Positions 25,601 through 34,400 of a stretch of DNA of 37,164 nucleotides are shown here, one piece after another. Position numbers and translations under genes: made by a program. Under the pieces are notes generated by a model. The model did not search any database and was not told the origin of the DNA. It saw only the letters and a list, made by a program, of their open reading frames with translations. The DNA lies in IMG/VR virus record IMGVR_UViG_3300006100_000032, positions 1-37,164 of that record. One strand, 5' to 3'. Every line of letters begins with the position of its first letter. Position 1 is the stretch's first letter. This stretch comes from a virus.

Positions 25601-28364
25601 TAACAGCTCCGCTACCTCCAGTTGTGTTTTGATAGATAGTACCAGGTGCTGTATTTGCAATAACATTAGTAGTTAACAAGTTTGATAATTTGTTTAGAGC
25701 AGCAATATAAAATGCTGCTTGTGAAGCTACGTTAGTTGTAATAAATGTCGACGTAGATCCTTGTTGAAAAAATGCCAATGCAGCTGCTACAGTTTGACTG
25801 TTGCCGCCTCTTACTAAATCGTAGATTACAGCGTCAACAATATATCCTGCATCTCGTTGTGTTTTATACTGATCATAACTTGATGAAGGGCTGAATGGAG
25901 ATATGCTGTTTGTTTTTTCATAAATCATCCAGTTATACATTTCGGCTATAGCCCAATTTTTATTTTGAGTTAACAAATAGCTAGTGTTAGGATAGTAAGT
26001 TCCATTTAACACTTGTTGACACGCATATTTTATAGTTTTCCAAGGACGATCTAATGTTTGACCGTAATTAGGTGCAGGGCTATCTACACCATTAGTGTTA
26101 CTAACATAGTACACATCACTAATTAAACCAAAATATCCCCAAGATGGAAGACCTCCGGCGCTTACTTTTAAGACTTGCCCAACTGAACCAATTCCTAAAC
26201 GGGTAGCACCTGTTGGACCATAGTATGCAATATCTCCCGAAGTAGTTAAAATACTTGTACTTGCACCCGCGGCAATTAAATTCCAATAAGTTCCTGTTAA
26301 ATCATTTGGTGGACTGTTTAAAGAAGATGCAGTATGTGCTAAAATACAAACATAACTATTTGGTCCATAAACTGTAATATCACCTGCAACATATGCTGTA
26401 CTAGTTATCCAAGTAGATGAGTATCCAATGAATGAATATGTTGTAATTGCACCGCCAGTAACCGTACCAACTGTAATTGTAATATCATTAAATGGTGATA
26501 TACCTCCTACAGATGTTCCTAATATTTTAATAATATCGCCTGCGGTATAGTTAGTACCGTTAGCTGTTTTGTTTAAACTGTATACAGTTCCAGTTGATGT
26601 TACTGTAAACTGTGCGCCTGCTGCTGATCCGTTTGTTACTGTAACATTAGTTGTACTAAGACCTGTATAAGTTGCACCTGGAGCATTGAATCTAACCCCA
26701 GTATTTAAACGACTCCAATATGTTGTATTAGGCGGTTGATTGCCCGAGCTTGGAGTGTGATCTAAAATACATACATATGTATATGCACCGTTACGGACAA
26801 CATTACCTACTCGATATCCAGTCTGGCCTGTTTGTAATCCTGTTGGACTAGTGGTCCAATCGCCTAACAATGTCCAACCGGTAGTGTACAAGAACCAATT
26901 ATTTGCTGCCACAGTTCCAAACCCGGTAGCTGCAGACAGCGGGCCATTAGGAATAGTATAAGATACTTGTGTTGTAGTAGGAGTACCAGTTACAACCCAT
27001 GTTCCGTTATAGCTAGATGGAACCACGTTAGCTACTGTAATTGTTTGGTTAGCCGTAAACGGAACTGAACCTTGTGTGGCATAAGTTAAAGTTACTGTGT
27101 TACCAACTGTGCTTGCAGCCGTGATAGTAATTGTATTAGGTGAACTTACATCAGTAGTTGGAACTACTCCTGAATTTTGACTTGCTGCAATATAACTAAA
27201 ACCGCCGTAGGTAACCAAATCGCCATTTTGGTATGTTGTGCTACTATTCCAGGTATTGAAATAAGTTAATCCTTCTACAAATTTACTCCAATTAGTTTCG
27301 ACAAATGTGCTATAACTAGTATGTGGAGTTGTACAAATATAAGTATCCGCACCATAAAGTACTATATCGTTAGCTTTATATCTAACACTACTTGAGCTCC
27401 ATAAACCTAAGTAGTTAAAACCTTTGTGTAAATAATCCCAATAACTTTGATTTGCTTCTAGACCGCTAGTGGCTGAGCTAGCACTAGTATGTGCGGTGTT
27501 ACATACGTATAAATATCCGCCGTATCTTACTACATCATTGACTCGATATGCAGTCGAAGTTAACCAATCTACAGTCCAAGTAAACCCATCAGCAAAAACA
27601 GTCCACTTACTTTGATCGTTTTCTAAACCTTTAGTACCGTTTGCTGATATTGTTCCTGTTGTTCCTGTATAACTTCCACCCAAAGCATACGTTACGTAAG
27701 TAGTTGTACAAGCTAGTACAGTAAATGTTCCATTAAATTGAGTTGTTGAAAAATTACTAACTGTAAGAGTAGTTCCTGCTGAATACGGCGCAATAGATTG
27801 TGTTGATGCAAATGTTAATGTAGCAGTCCCGCCTGTTGCTGTTGCAGACGATACAGAAAGTGTCGTAGTTGACGCACTACTTTGATGTCCTGTATTACAT
27901 ATATAAGTTTCGCCGCCATATTTTACTACATCGTTTGCTTTATATCTATAAAGACTTGCCCAATTACCTAACCAGTTGAAACTAGTAGCATATACGGTCC
28001 AGTTAGATAAATTTGCTTCGAGACCGGCACTAGTATCTGGACTTTGTCCAGAATTCGCAGAATTGCTACTTGTATGTGCAGTGTTACAAATATATACAAT
28101 TCCACCATATTTTACAATATCGTTTACATTGTAGTATGTATTAATAGTCCAGTTACCAGTCCAAGTTGAACCATCTGAAACCTGATTCCACTTAGTAGGT
28201 ATTGCTGATAAATCAGTAACAAAATTAGCCGATGCCGTATGAGCAATAGTGCAAACATAGGTTTTACCACTATTTCTTACTATGTCGTCTTTTACATAAG
28301 ATGTTCCTGTAGTCCATGTGCCTTGCCATACGAAGCGCAATCTACCAAGTTTAAATTCTGCCAT
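19683..28364 (-). CDS. Giant tail spike/fibre B (2893 aa)
   Basis: A very large virion protein, paralogous over its whole length to the 2329-aa protein at 28412-35401. Domain order by residue: an N-terminal strand (MAEFKLGRLRFVWQGTW); eight CBM5/12-like units (about 15-680) of the form G-x-W-x(5)-Y-x(3)-D-x-V-x-Y-x-G-x-x-Y-x-C-x(3)-H-x-S; a conserved block VYYVSNTNGVDSPAPNYG with AEMYNWM and VDAVIYDLVRGGNS (about 750-870). A beta-helix-like region follows, with IFIKNGTYNEVLPISVPEN (about 1045), MFYCRNGSGVRNMTLYGL (about 1341), RKSPYVQNVTTFGTGCVGLK and KIRATNGNSSYGSYGVVAEG (about 1490-1590). Then come propeller-like STNG-x-x-W repeats (about 2270-2515) and a C-terminal domain with TGHDFLSIG, STDQDGNFNVGNLF and LPTQKAIKSY. 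Low-complexity inserts absent from the paralog lie near 1360-1465 and 1740-2125. A late promoter lies 21 nt upstream. Glycan binding or cleavage is plausible, but I see no clear catalytic residues. Confidence 0.85.
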   Translation of the reverse strand: MAEFKLGRLRFVWQGTWTTGTSYVKDDIVRNSGKTYVCTIAHTASANFVTDLSAIPTKWNQVSDGSTWTGNWTINTYYNVNDIVKYGGIVYICNTAHTSSNSANSGQSPDTSAGLEANLSNWTVYATSFNWLGNWASLYRYKANDVVKYGGETYICNTGHQSSASTTTLSVSSATATGGTATLTFASTQSIAPYSAGTTLTVSNFSTTQFNGTFTVLACTTTYVTYALGGSYTGTTGTISANGTKGLENDQSKWTVFADGFTWTVDWLTSTAYRVNDVVRYGGYLYVCNTAHTSASSATSGLEANQSYWDYLHKGFNYLGLWSSSSVRYKANDIVLYGADTYICTTPHTSYSTFVETNWSKFVEGLTYFNTWNSSTTYQNGDLVTYGGFSYIAASQNSGVVPTTDVSSPNTITITAASTVGNTVTLTYATQGSVPFTANQTITVANVVPSSYNGTWVVTGTPTTTQVSYTIPNGPLSAATGFGTVAANNWFLYTTGWTLLGDWTTSPTGLQTGQTGYRVGNVVRNGAYTYVCILDHTPSSGNQPPNTTYWSRLNTGVRFNAPGATYTGLSTTNVTVTNGSAAGAQFTVTSTGTVYSLNKTANGTNYTAGDIIKILGTSVGGISPFNDITITVGTVTGGAITTYSFIGYSSTWITSTAYVAGDITVYGPNSYVCILAHTASSLNSPPNDLTGTYWNLIAAGASTSILTTSGDIAYYGPTGATRLGIGSVGQVLKVSAGGLPSWGYFGLISDVYYVSNTNGVDSPAPNYGQTLDRPWKTIKYACQQVLNGTYYPNTSYLLTQNKNWAIAEMYNWMIYEKTNSISPFSPSSSYDQYKTQRDAGYIVDAVIYDLVRGGNSQTVAAALAFFQQGSTSTFITTNVASQAAFYIAALNKLSNLLTTNVIANTAPGTIYQNTTGGSGAVTSLTITGASGLNGLVTFTFATQTNSPFVIGETITISGVSPSGFNGSFKVISLSTSSVTVASLTTATYSSGGSIAGSVINQTIDTNYVAEAGASANITSLISIITTALTNVSTASIPSANAGVTSTIFIKNGTYNEVLPISVPENVALVGDELRGVIVQPLSTTAPFTGSTSAGTLTVSAMTNILSNISITSTSISTYGSTGTGGYLTVANTTGLLTGHQFVITGAGGGGISAGTYFVGQVLSATTLTLATSYTNALAGTYITLTSSNPTSTTFTATGNIIVGMYLTGNSAILSPVQITAQLTGASGSSATSQTFNGTSGSYNITLSSANASVVVGMFVSGNGATISGIPTNTFVTAVNGTTVTLSNELTTSFTGNTTTAYFFYAGKAGTYTIYNTGSDALLSAASSLSISSTSLTAGYLTGNMFYCRNGSGVRNMTLYGLTGSVGTPVAISTGSITATTVATYGTTNTGGTITVGSTTGMATGNQFIVAGTGGGGLTAGTYYIGSVLTTTTLTLSTTYNNAIAGTYIAFTGASLSGTTYSSNYGTSRPTAGAYTSLDPGVGPQDTSVWIFRKSPYVQNVTTFGTGCVGLKIDGTLHNGGNRSIVCNDFTQVLSDGIGVWAYGTNALTECVSVFSYYNQIGYLAEAGAKIRATNGNSSYGSYGVVAEGYDLTETPVTATVNNRYTYPIIANVLTDAVNRVWRLEFTNAGQTANTATFNIASSGGYNVATVGNEFRDNAVFETRYLTGGANYVIISNVGQAGTLYQITIAATDTNISGVYVGERIVLIGGTGGGQTGYITNYNNGSKIAQIAKETIPTLPISATTTATSSATGVIIAVGITNIPAVFVPISAVTGSAFAPGMFLTSSGTITAGTYISATSTGAIGTSSLASSVVSTTGTIGSITGAGPWTATITGMSSTSSCVVGMPLTATSGTGTLYGGSPTSVVVTSIVSQTSITYTVTGGTTPTAGTVTNISSTLLSATVSASNLMTGGLLSGGSVTNYTYITGQINATGSTAQATCTITGTSGQSTLTLSSFTVGSIGTIAPAMFITPISGLPANTFVTAINFNALTVTLSQPLVGAVSGTTSFYIPGGLGTYSLNQAATGTPTATANYIVSANQTRASATITGTQNTITVSSTAGMYNGMPFYLSATTGTNLNTATLYYAVGVTTTATTAVGMTTFTNSVFSAASSSNATAGLAVTTTTSQSITWYPAGWDHVVTGWPLLANLDVTTNYIIEPRVTFTSPGFTSVLGTQTSGTWIDCAYGDINGTYSSIGVTGGSGTGAQFNITRTGIAYSVTLATGGIGYAIGNTLTIAGANLGGTTPTNNITITVTNTVGGIINNFTYSGQGAGGNFVAIANAGTSTMYSTTGSGWNAGGALPASSTWSAVAYGANGSVGTWVAVANGSNTGAISTNGGVTWTASGTLGLTTNWSAIAYGGSSQFIAIQYGGSSVIISTNGGSSWTTGAALPQTANWTSIAFGGATWVAIASGGTTSAYSTNPTVGWLASNGLPSSQNWTSVAFGKNKFVAIAANTSATAYSFDGITWYAGLGLPSTQTWNKVRYAQGLFMATNTDAGSTTCATSEDGIYWTSRTLSTTASAGVVAFGNPNSVPYWVVLTYGTTGYNLITTGCTAQARVTVAGGAVTSFKMIEPGSGYASTPAVTIIDPNQTTSATWSVRTGTGAIANPTFTNRGLAYATASATVVTNGIADIYQPGTYINVAGIYTTPVAGSNIIFNGNSTIYKLVQVTNLIGTGGGLYPYTAQFQINPSLTTTNAPANGTAITLRIKYSQVRLTGHDFLSIGTGNFTNTNYPGTPLLVANGNYQTVSNNGGRVFFTSTDQDGNFNVGNLFSVQQATGTATLNASAFNVAGLNSLTIGSVSLGNNSATITSFSTDPYFTANSDNILPTQKAIKSYISSQIGGGGSSLNVNTLTAGSIYIAGNSISTTTQVQIKVANKMYFIAGVDGSPLAVNFLLN
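23964..24290 (-). repeat. Module inserted between LYGL and RPTAGAY in spike B
   Basis: About 105 residues of Thr/Gly-rich sequence lie here between two blocks (NMTLYGL and RPTAGAY) that are only about 14 residues apart in paralog A. The insert includes a unit of about 200 bp (24021-24222) that is clearly related at DNA level to 24822-25020 in the same gene. The shared order is a GGGG-(I/L)-x-AGTY-(F/Y)-(V/I)-G-x-V-L strand followed by TTLTL-(A/S)-T. Confidence 0.7.
24822..25020 (-). repeat. Second copy of the ~200-bp unit in spike B
   Basis: This segment encodes GAGGGGISAGTYFVGQVLSA and TTLTLATSYTNALAGTYITL. It matches the copy at 24021-24222 (GTGGGGLTAGTYYIGSVLTT). Long stretches of bases also agree, so this is a duplicated module rather than convergence. 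Confidence 0.65.
26330..28325 (-). repeat. Array of eight CBM5/12-like units in spike B
   Basis: Eight diverged units with conserved Trp, Tyr, Asp-x-Val, Tyr-x-Cys and His-x-Ser positions, for example NDIVKYGGIVYICNTAHTS. The pattern resembles short chitin/cellulose-binding modules. Unit 6 has lost Cys and His. Two YNGTF-type modules and one GAQF-type module are spliced between units. Confidence 0.7.
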
Positions 28365-28384
28365 TTTATTTCATTCCTCTGATG

Positions 28385-28392
28385 TATTTATG
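28385..28392 (-). promoter_or_regulatory. T4-type late promoter for spike B
   Basis: The minus strand reads CATAAATA in the 47-bp gap between the two giant genes, 21 nt upstream of the ATG at 28364, with GAGGAA as ribosome binding site between. It has the same octamer and spacing as at 10508-10515. Confidence 0.65.
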
Positions 28393-28411
28393 TGAAATGT
28401 AAATCATGTTT

Positions 28412-31400
28412 TTACAATAATCCACTGTTACTGTTATTAAAGAAAATTTGAGCTATCATACTTCCATCAACGCCCTGACTTCCTGCACCTGCTTGTGGAA
28501 AATATGCTTTATTTGATATTTTCACTGCGGCGCCTGTTGTCGAAAAGATTTCATTTTGTCCGTTTGAAAGACCAACTGCAACTGTACCTGCAGTTAATAG
28601 TGATGTAAATGCATTAGAACCTCCAGCAGCAATGGCTCGTGACATATAAGATTTAATAGCTTTTTGTGTTGGAATAATAGTATCACTGTTTGCTGTAAAG
28701 TAACTATCTGTTGAAAATTGATTAATAATTACAGCGTTAGTTCCAACACTGAATCCACCAATTGCCAAACTGGTAATACCATTTAAATTAAACAAACTTG
28801 CACTAATTGTAACTGTACCAGTTGCTTGTTGAACTCCAAACAAATTACCTACTTTAAAATTACCGTCCTGATCAGTACTAACCACAAACACACGCCCGCC
28901 ACCGTTGTATTGTATTTGCTGATTTTGTAAAGCAGTACTGATATCAACGTTTGGATAATTTGTTGTTCCAAAATTACCAGTACCAATATATAAAAAGTCA
29001 TGTCCTGTCAAACGCACCTGACTGTATTTTACACGAATAGTAACAGATGTGCCATGCGCAGGTTGTAAACTATTATCAAGATTTATACTCAATTGGAATT
29101 GATATATGTTTGTTGACAATTGTGTAATTAATACTATATTATATTGTACAGCACTTCCTGCAATAACTAAGTTAGCTCCTGGAGTTGGTGCTACAGTTAT
29201 ACCTGAACAAATAAGATTTTGGGGTCCTTGTAAAATATCTGCAAACCCATTACCAGATACTGTTACAGTTGTTGTACTAGTTTGATATCCAGTACCTCTG
29301 TTTACAAAGCTAGGATTAGCTAATACACCAGTACCAGTTCTGCATAGAGTTGTTGCAAATGTACCTTGAGTGCCAGTCGCTGTACCAACTACTAGGATTA
29401 AATTATTTCCGCCACCACCACCTAGACTTGTTCCTGGAATTGTAATAGTATCACCAACAGCATAATTTGAACCAGCTGTAGTTATACTAACAGTTGTGTT
29501 AAGACTAGTATACGTTGTACCTGATCCAGTTTTATTGATAGTGAAAACAGCACCAGAACCAACTCCGCTTGTAGTTAATTGTGTAACATTACTGTATGAT
29601 CCCGCGCTTGCAATACTTGTACCACTAACTGTAAATGTTGTAGTACCTTGTGCCAATGTTCCTGATACTACATTAGGGTCGTAAATAGTTAGTGTAGGAG
29701 TTGCAAGATAGCCGCTTCCTGGCTCTTGCATTTTAATAACACCAATTCCGCCAGAACTTATAGTTGCTCGAGCAAATGCTGTTGCTCCTGTTGCTATTGA
29801 CACAGCAACACCGACATTGTTACCTGCTACAGTAACCCATGTTGGTGTAATATTTCCAGTAACTGTTGGATTACCAAATACAACGGCATTGTATGCTTGA
29901 GTGCTGCCTGGTAAAGTGCGGACAGTCCAGTTTAGACCGTCTTGGCTTGTCAAACATACTGAACTACTTAATCCTGTTGCTATGAATAATCCTTGACCGT
30001 ACGATACACTAACCCAGTTACCTGCTTGTGGTAATGTGCTTGCATACCATGTAATACCATCTAAACTATATGCGGCTTTCGTTGTTGTAGCAGTTCCTAC
30101 ATTACCAGCATCAACTGATACAAATCTTCCATTGCCATATGCTACTGAACTCCAATAGGCACTGCTTGGCATGGTAGTACCAACCCAAGTAGCTCCGTTA
30201 GTACTGTATGCTGATATATTTGATGCTAAAATAGAACCGGTTCCTACAGAATAACCTGAAACAGCTACATATACTCCTGGTCCACTACCCCAAGCTACTC
30301 CGCTCCAAGCAGCAGGTCCCACCAAAGAGCCTGCAGGGCTCCAACTACTACCATTTGATGATGTAGCTGTTGTCAACCCATAAGTTGCTATTGCTAAAAA
30401 TTGTCCTGCTATTGAATTATATGTAACTGCTGACCAGCTTGCACTTGTTGGCATAGATGAAGAACCATAAGTTCCACTTGAATAATATGCTGCAGATGTA
30501 GTTGTTCCAACAAATACAAATATATTATTACCGTATGCACATGCTGTCCATGTTCCAGCAGATAATGCTGTACTTGATGTCCAAGAAGTACCATTAGTAG
30601 ATGTAGCTGTTAGTCCGGCATTATCTAATGCAAAATATAAATTATTACCGTATGCTACACTTATCCAATTATTAACTGCAATAGTCCTTGCAGTAGCTGT
30701 GAATCCTGGACTACTAAATGTTAAACGAGGTTCAATTTGATACTGTGTAGTAGTATCTAAAGTAGATACAATTGGAGTACCGGCTATAATATGATCCCAT
30801 CCGTTTTGATTTGTGCTTTCTGTATAGATAGTTGCTAGTTTAGTTGATGCATTGTAGGCTTGGATATATCCATATTGACCAACACCTGTACCACTTATAA
30901 TTACTAGACGCAATCCTACATAGTTAAGCGCAGTATTAGTATCACTGGTTGCAAGATAGATACTAGTAGTATTACCACCACTTGATTGATTACCTGCTGT
31001 AAGATAACCACTTCCTCCAAGTCCAAGACTTGATCCAGTTAAGTGTGTTTCAAAAATACCATAGTCTCTAAATTCATCGGCAATTACACTTGCATATAAA
31101 CCTGCGCCAGCAAATGTATAAGTTGCAGAACTATAATTTTGTCCGCAGTTACTAAATTCTAATTTTAAAATTTTATTTTGTGCTTGCCCAGCAAATGCAG
31201 AATATACCTGAGCTTGGAAGAATCGATTATTAACAGAAGCCGAAATTGGAACTTCTGTAATATCAAATGTTTCAGCAACTACTCCGTATTTTCCATAAGA
31301 ACTATTTCCGTTAGTAGCACGAATTTTCCCGCCAAGTTCTGCAAGATAACCTGCATGACAATAGTAAGAGAACACTGATACTAATTCAGTTAATGATCCT

Positions 31401-34400
31401 GGGCCAGTACACCAACAACCAATACCATCGCTTAATACTTGTGTAAAGTCGTTAGCAACAATAGATTTATTTCCGCCAGCATGTAGCGAACCGTCAATTT
31501 TTAATCCAACACATCCAGATCCAAATGTTGTTACATTTTGTATGTAAGGAGATTTTCTAAAAATCCAAGCACTAGTATCATAAGGTCCTTTACCAGGATC
31601 TAAACTAACATATGCACCAGCTGTTGGACGTTGTGTTAGATATGTATTAAGCGGGCCGAGCCCACCTGCTAGTCCATACAATGTCATATTTCTAATACCA
31701 GATCCATTTCTGCAATAGAACATATTGGCTGTTGTATATCCGCCGACCATAGTACTAGTAGCAACAGTTTGTGAATAACTAACAGTGTATACTCCAAGTC
31801 CTCCTGGTGTTCCAGACACTTGTGCAGAAATTTGAGTTGGGTATAACACAGCTGCTGCCGATATCCACATCCCTATAGCAATGCCGCCAGTTGATACACC
31901 CAATGTCGAAACAGTATATGTACCTAAAAGTGCAAATGTTAGTTGCGTCTGGGTACATGTTAGTACGGTAAATGTTGCATTAACATTTGCAGATGTACTA
32001 GTTACTAATGGTACAAATCCTGATAATGTAATAGAAGACCCGACAACGTAAGGTGCGGACGTTTGACTAGCGTAAGTTGCTGTAGCAATACCATTATTGA
32101 CAGTAAATCCAGTAATATTAATCGATGATACACCGGATACTGTTAATTGTGATCCTGCAATAGTTCCTGTAAATGAAGTATTAATAGGGGAAGGTTGTAC
32201 AATAGTATTACGTAATTCATCTCCTACAATGGCTGTATTTTCAGGAACAGTAATTGGTAGTATTTCGTTGTATGTACCATCTTTGATAAAGATAGTGCTA
32301 GTAACTCCGGTGTTAGTTGGAGGAATAACAGCAGTACTTTGATTAGTTAATGCTGATGTTATAATTCCAATAAGCGAACTAACAAGTGTATTTGATCCGG
32401 ATTCGGCGGCAATTTGTCCGCTGTATGTTTGTGTTATGGCTGAACCTGCAATAGTTCCGCCGTTGATATAAGTTGCTGTCGTAGTTGATACATAACTTAC
32501 ACTAGTAGAACTTACCGCTGTTACTATAAATGTTCCATTATATGATACAGGGTTAACATTAGCAACTGTGATTGTTTCTCCAGCAACAAATGGAACTCGA
32601 GATTGTTGTGCAAATGTTAATGTTATCAAACTACCAGTCGCACTGCCGCCTGTTATAGATACAACAGCCGATGATGCTCCGGTTAATGCTTGATAATTTT
32701 GCGAAGGTGCAGATTGTGCTATTGCATTTTGCATTAAAGATAATAACTGATTTATTGCTGCAATAAAATATGTTATTTCTCCAGCAACATTAGAATTATA
32801 AAAATTATTTGTTCCTGGTTGGAAGAATGAATATGCAGACGCAACCGATTGGCTATTGCCTCCCCTAGTCATATCATATATCACACCGTCAATGATATAT
32901 TCTGCATCACGTTGTGTTTTATTAGGATCATAAACAGCACCTGGACTAAATGGAGAGTTTGAATTTGTCGACTGATAAGTCATCCAATTATACATTTCGG
33001 CAATAATCCATTGCTTATTAATTGTTATCAATGTAGCTGCGTTTTGATAATATGCACCAGATTGCACCACTTTACAAGCATAAGCAATGGTTGCAAATGG
33101 TGCATTTAATGAAGTACCATAATTAGGTGCGTCAATTCCGTTAGTGTTACTAACATAATAGACATTATTAATATATCCAAAAGTACTCCATTGAATCTGT
33201 GTGCCTGTTGATTTTAATACTTGACCTACTGTGCCAATTGGCAGTGCAGTAGGTGCATTTGCTACATAAGTTGTAATGTCACCTTGATTAGTCATAACTT
33301 CAAGGTGATCACCTTGAATATAAACAGCCCAATAAGTATTAGATACATCTAACTGTGGATTATTAAAACTATTTGCAGTATGTCCTTGTATACATCTATA
33401 AGATGTTGCATAGTATGTTACAGTATCACCGATAACATAGACTGTACCTAATATCCATTTGTTTAACCAATAACTGCCTGATACAATCAATTGCCAATAA
33501 CTTGCAGATGTATTTGGATCATTTCCAATGTTATCTGCAAGACATACATACACTTGCCCGTCTCTTCTGACTACATTGCCAACATAATATTGTGTCGTTA
33601 ACGAAAAATCGCCATTAATAGTGTAACCAAACGTAACCAAAGTCCAATCAGTTGCATCGGTACTAGGAACTTGTGCTGTGTTATTTGTATTACTATAATA
33701 ACTGTATCCGCCGTATTTGACGATATCGCCTGGCGCATATCGTGTATTTACATCCCATGGATTTCTATATTCGAGACCTGGAGCATATATAGACCATTTG
33801 CTAGCATCAAACAATATCCCAGATGTGTGATATGTTGTGCAAACATAAGCATTTGCTCCATATTTTACTACATCTTGAATTTTATATCTAAAACTACCAC
33901 TCCATGATGATTTATAATCAACACCTTGCGCTACAACTTGCCATGAATTAATATCATTTTCTAAACCTAGAGCAATAGTACTTGCACTAAGATGTGCTGC
34001 AATACAACGGTATACAATACCACCATATCTTACAATGTCATCTAATTTATAGTGTGTACTAACTGTCCAATCGGTAGTCCATTTATCAGTATAAACAAGT
34101 GTAACCCATGAACTTTGATTTGCCTCTAGTGCCAACTGACTTGTGCCTGTAATAGTGCCGCCGTTTGCTGCGCCAGTTGTTGAATTAACATATGTGACAC
34201 TTGAAGTTGTACATGCTGTAACTACATAAGAACCGTTATATCCGCTCACAGATACACCGGCAACTGTAATTGTACTACCAACTATAAATGGTGCAATAGC
34301 TTGAGATTGAAAAGATAACGTAACTGATCCACTAAATGTCGATACCGTTGTTACATTAATATATGCAATAGCCGGAGCACTTACGTGTGCTACAGTGCAT

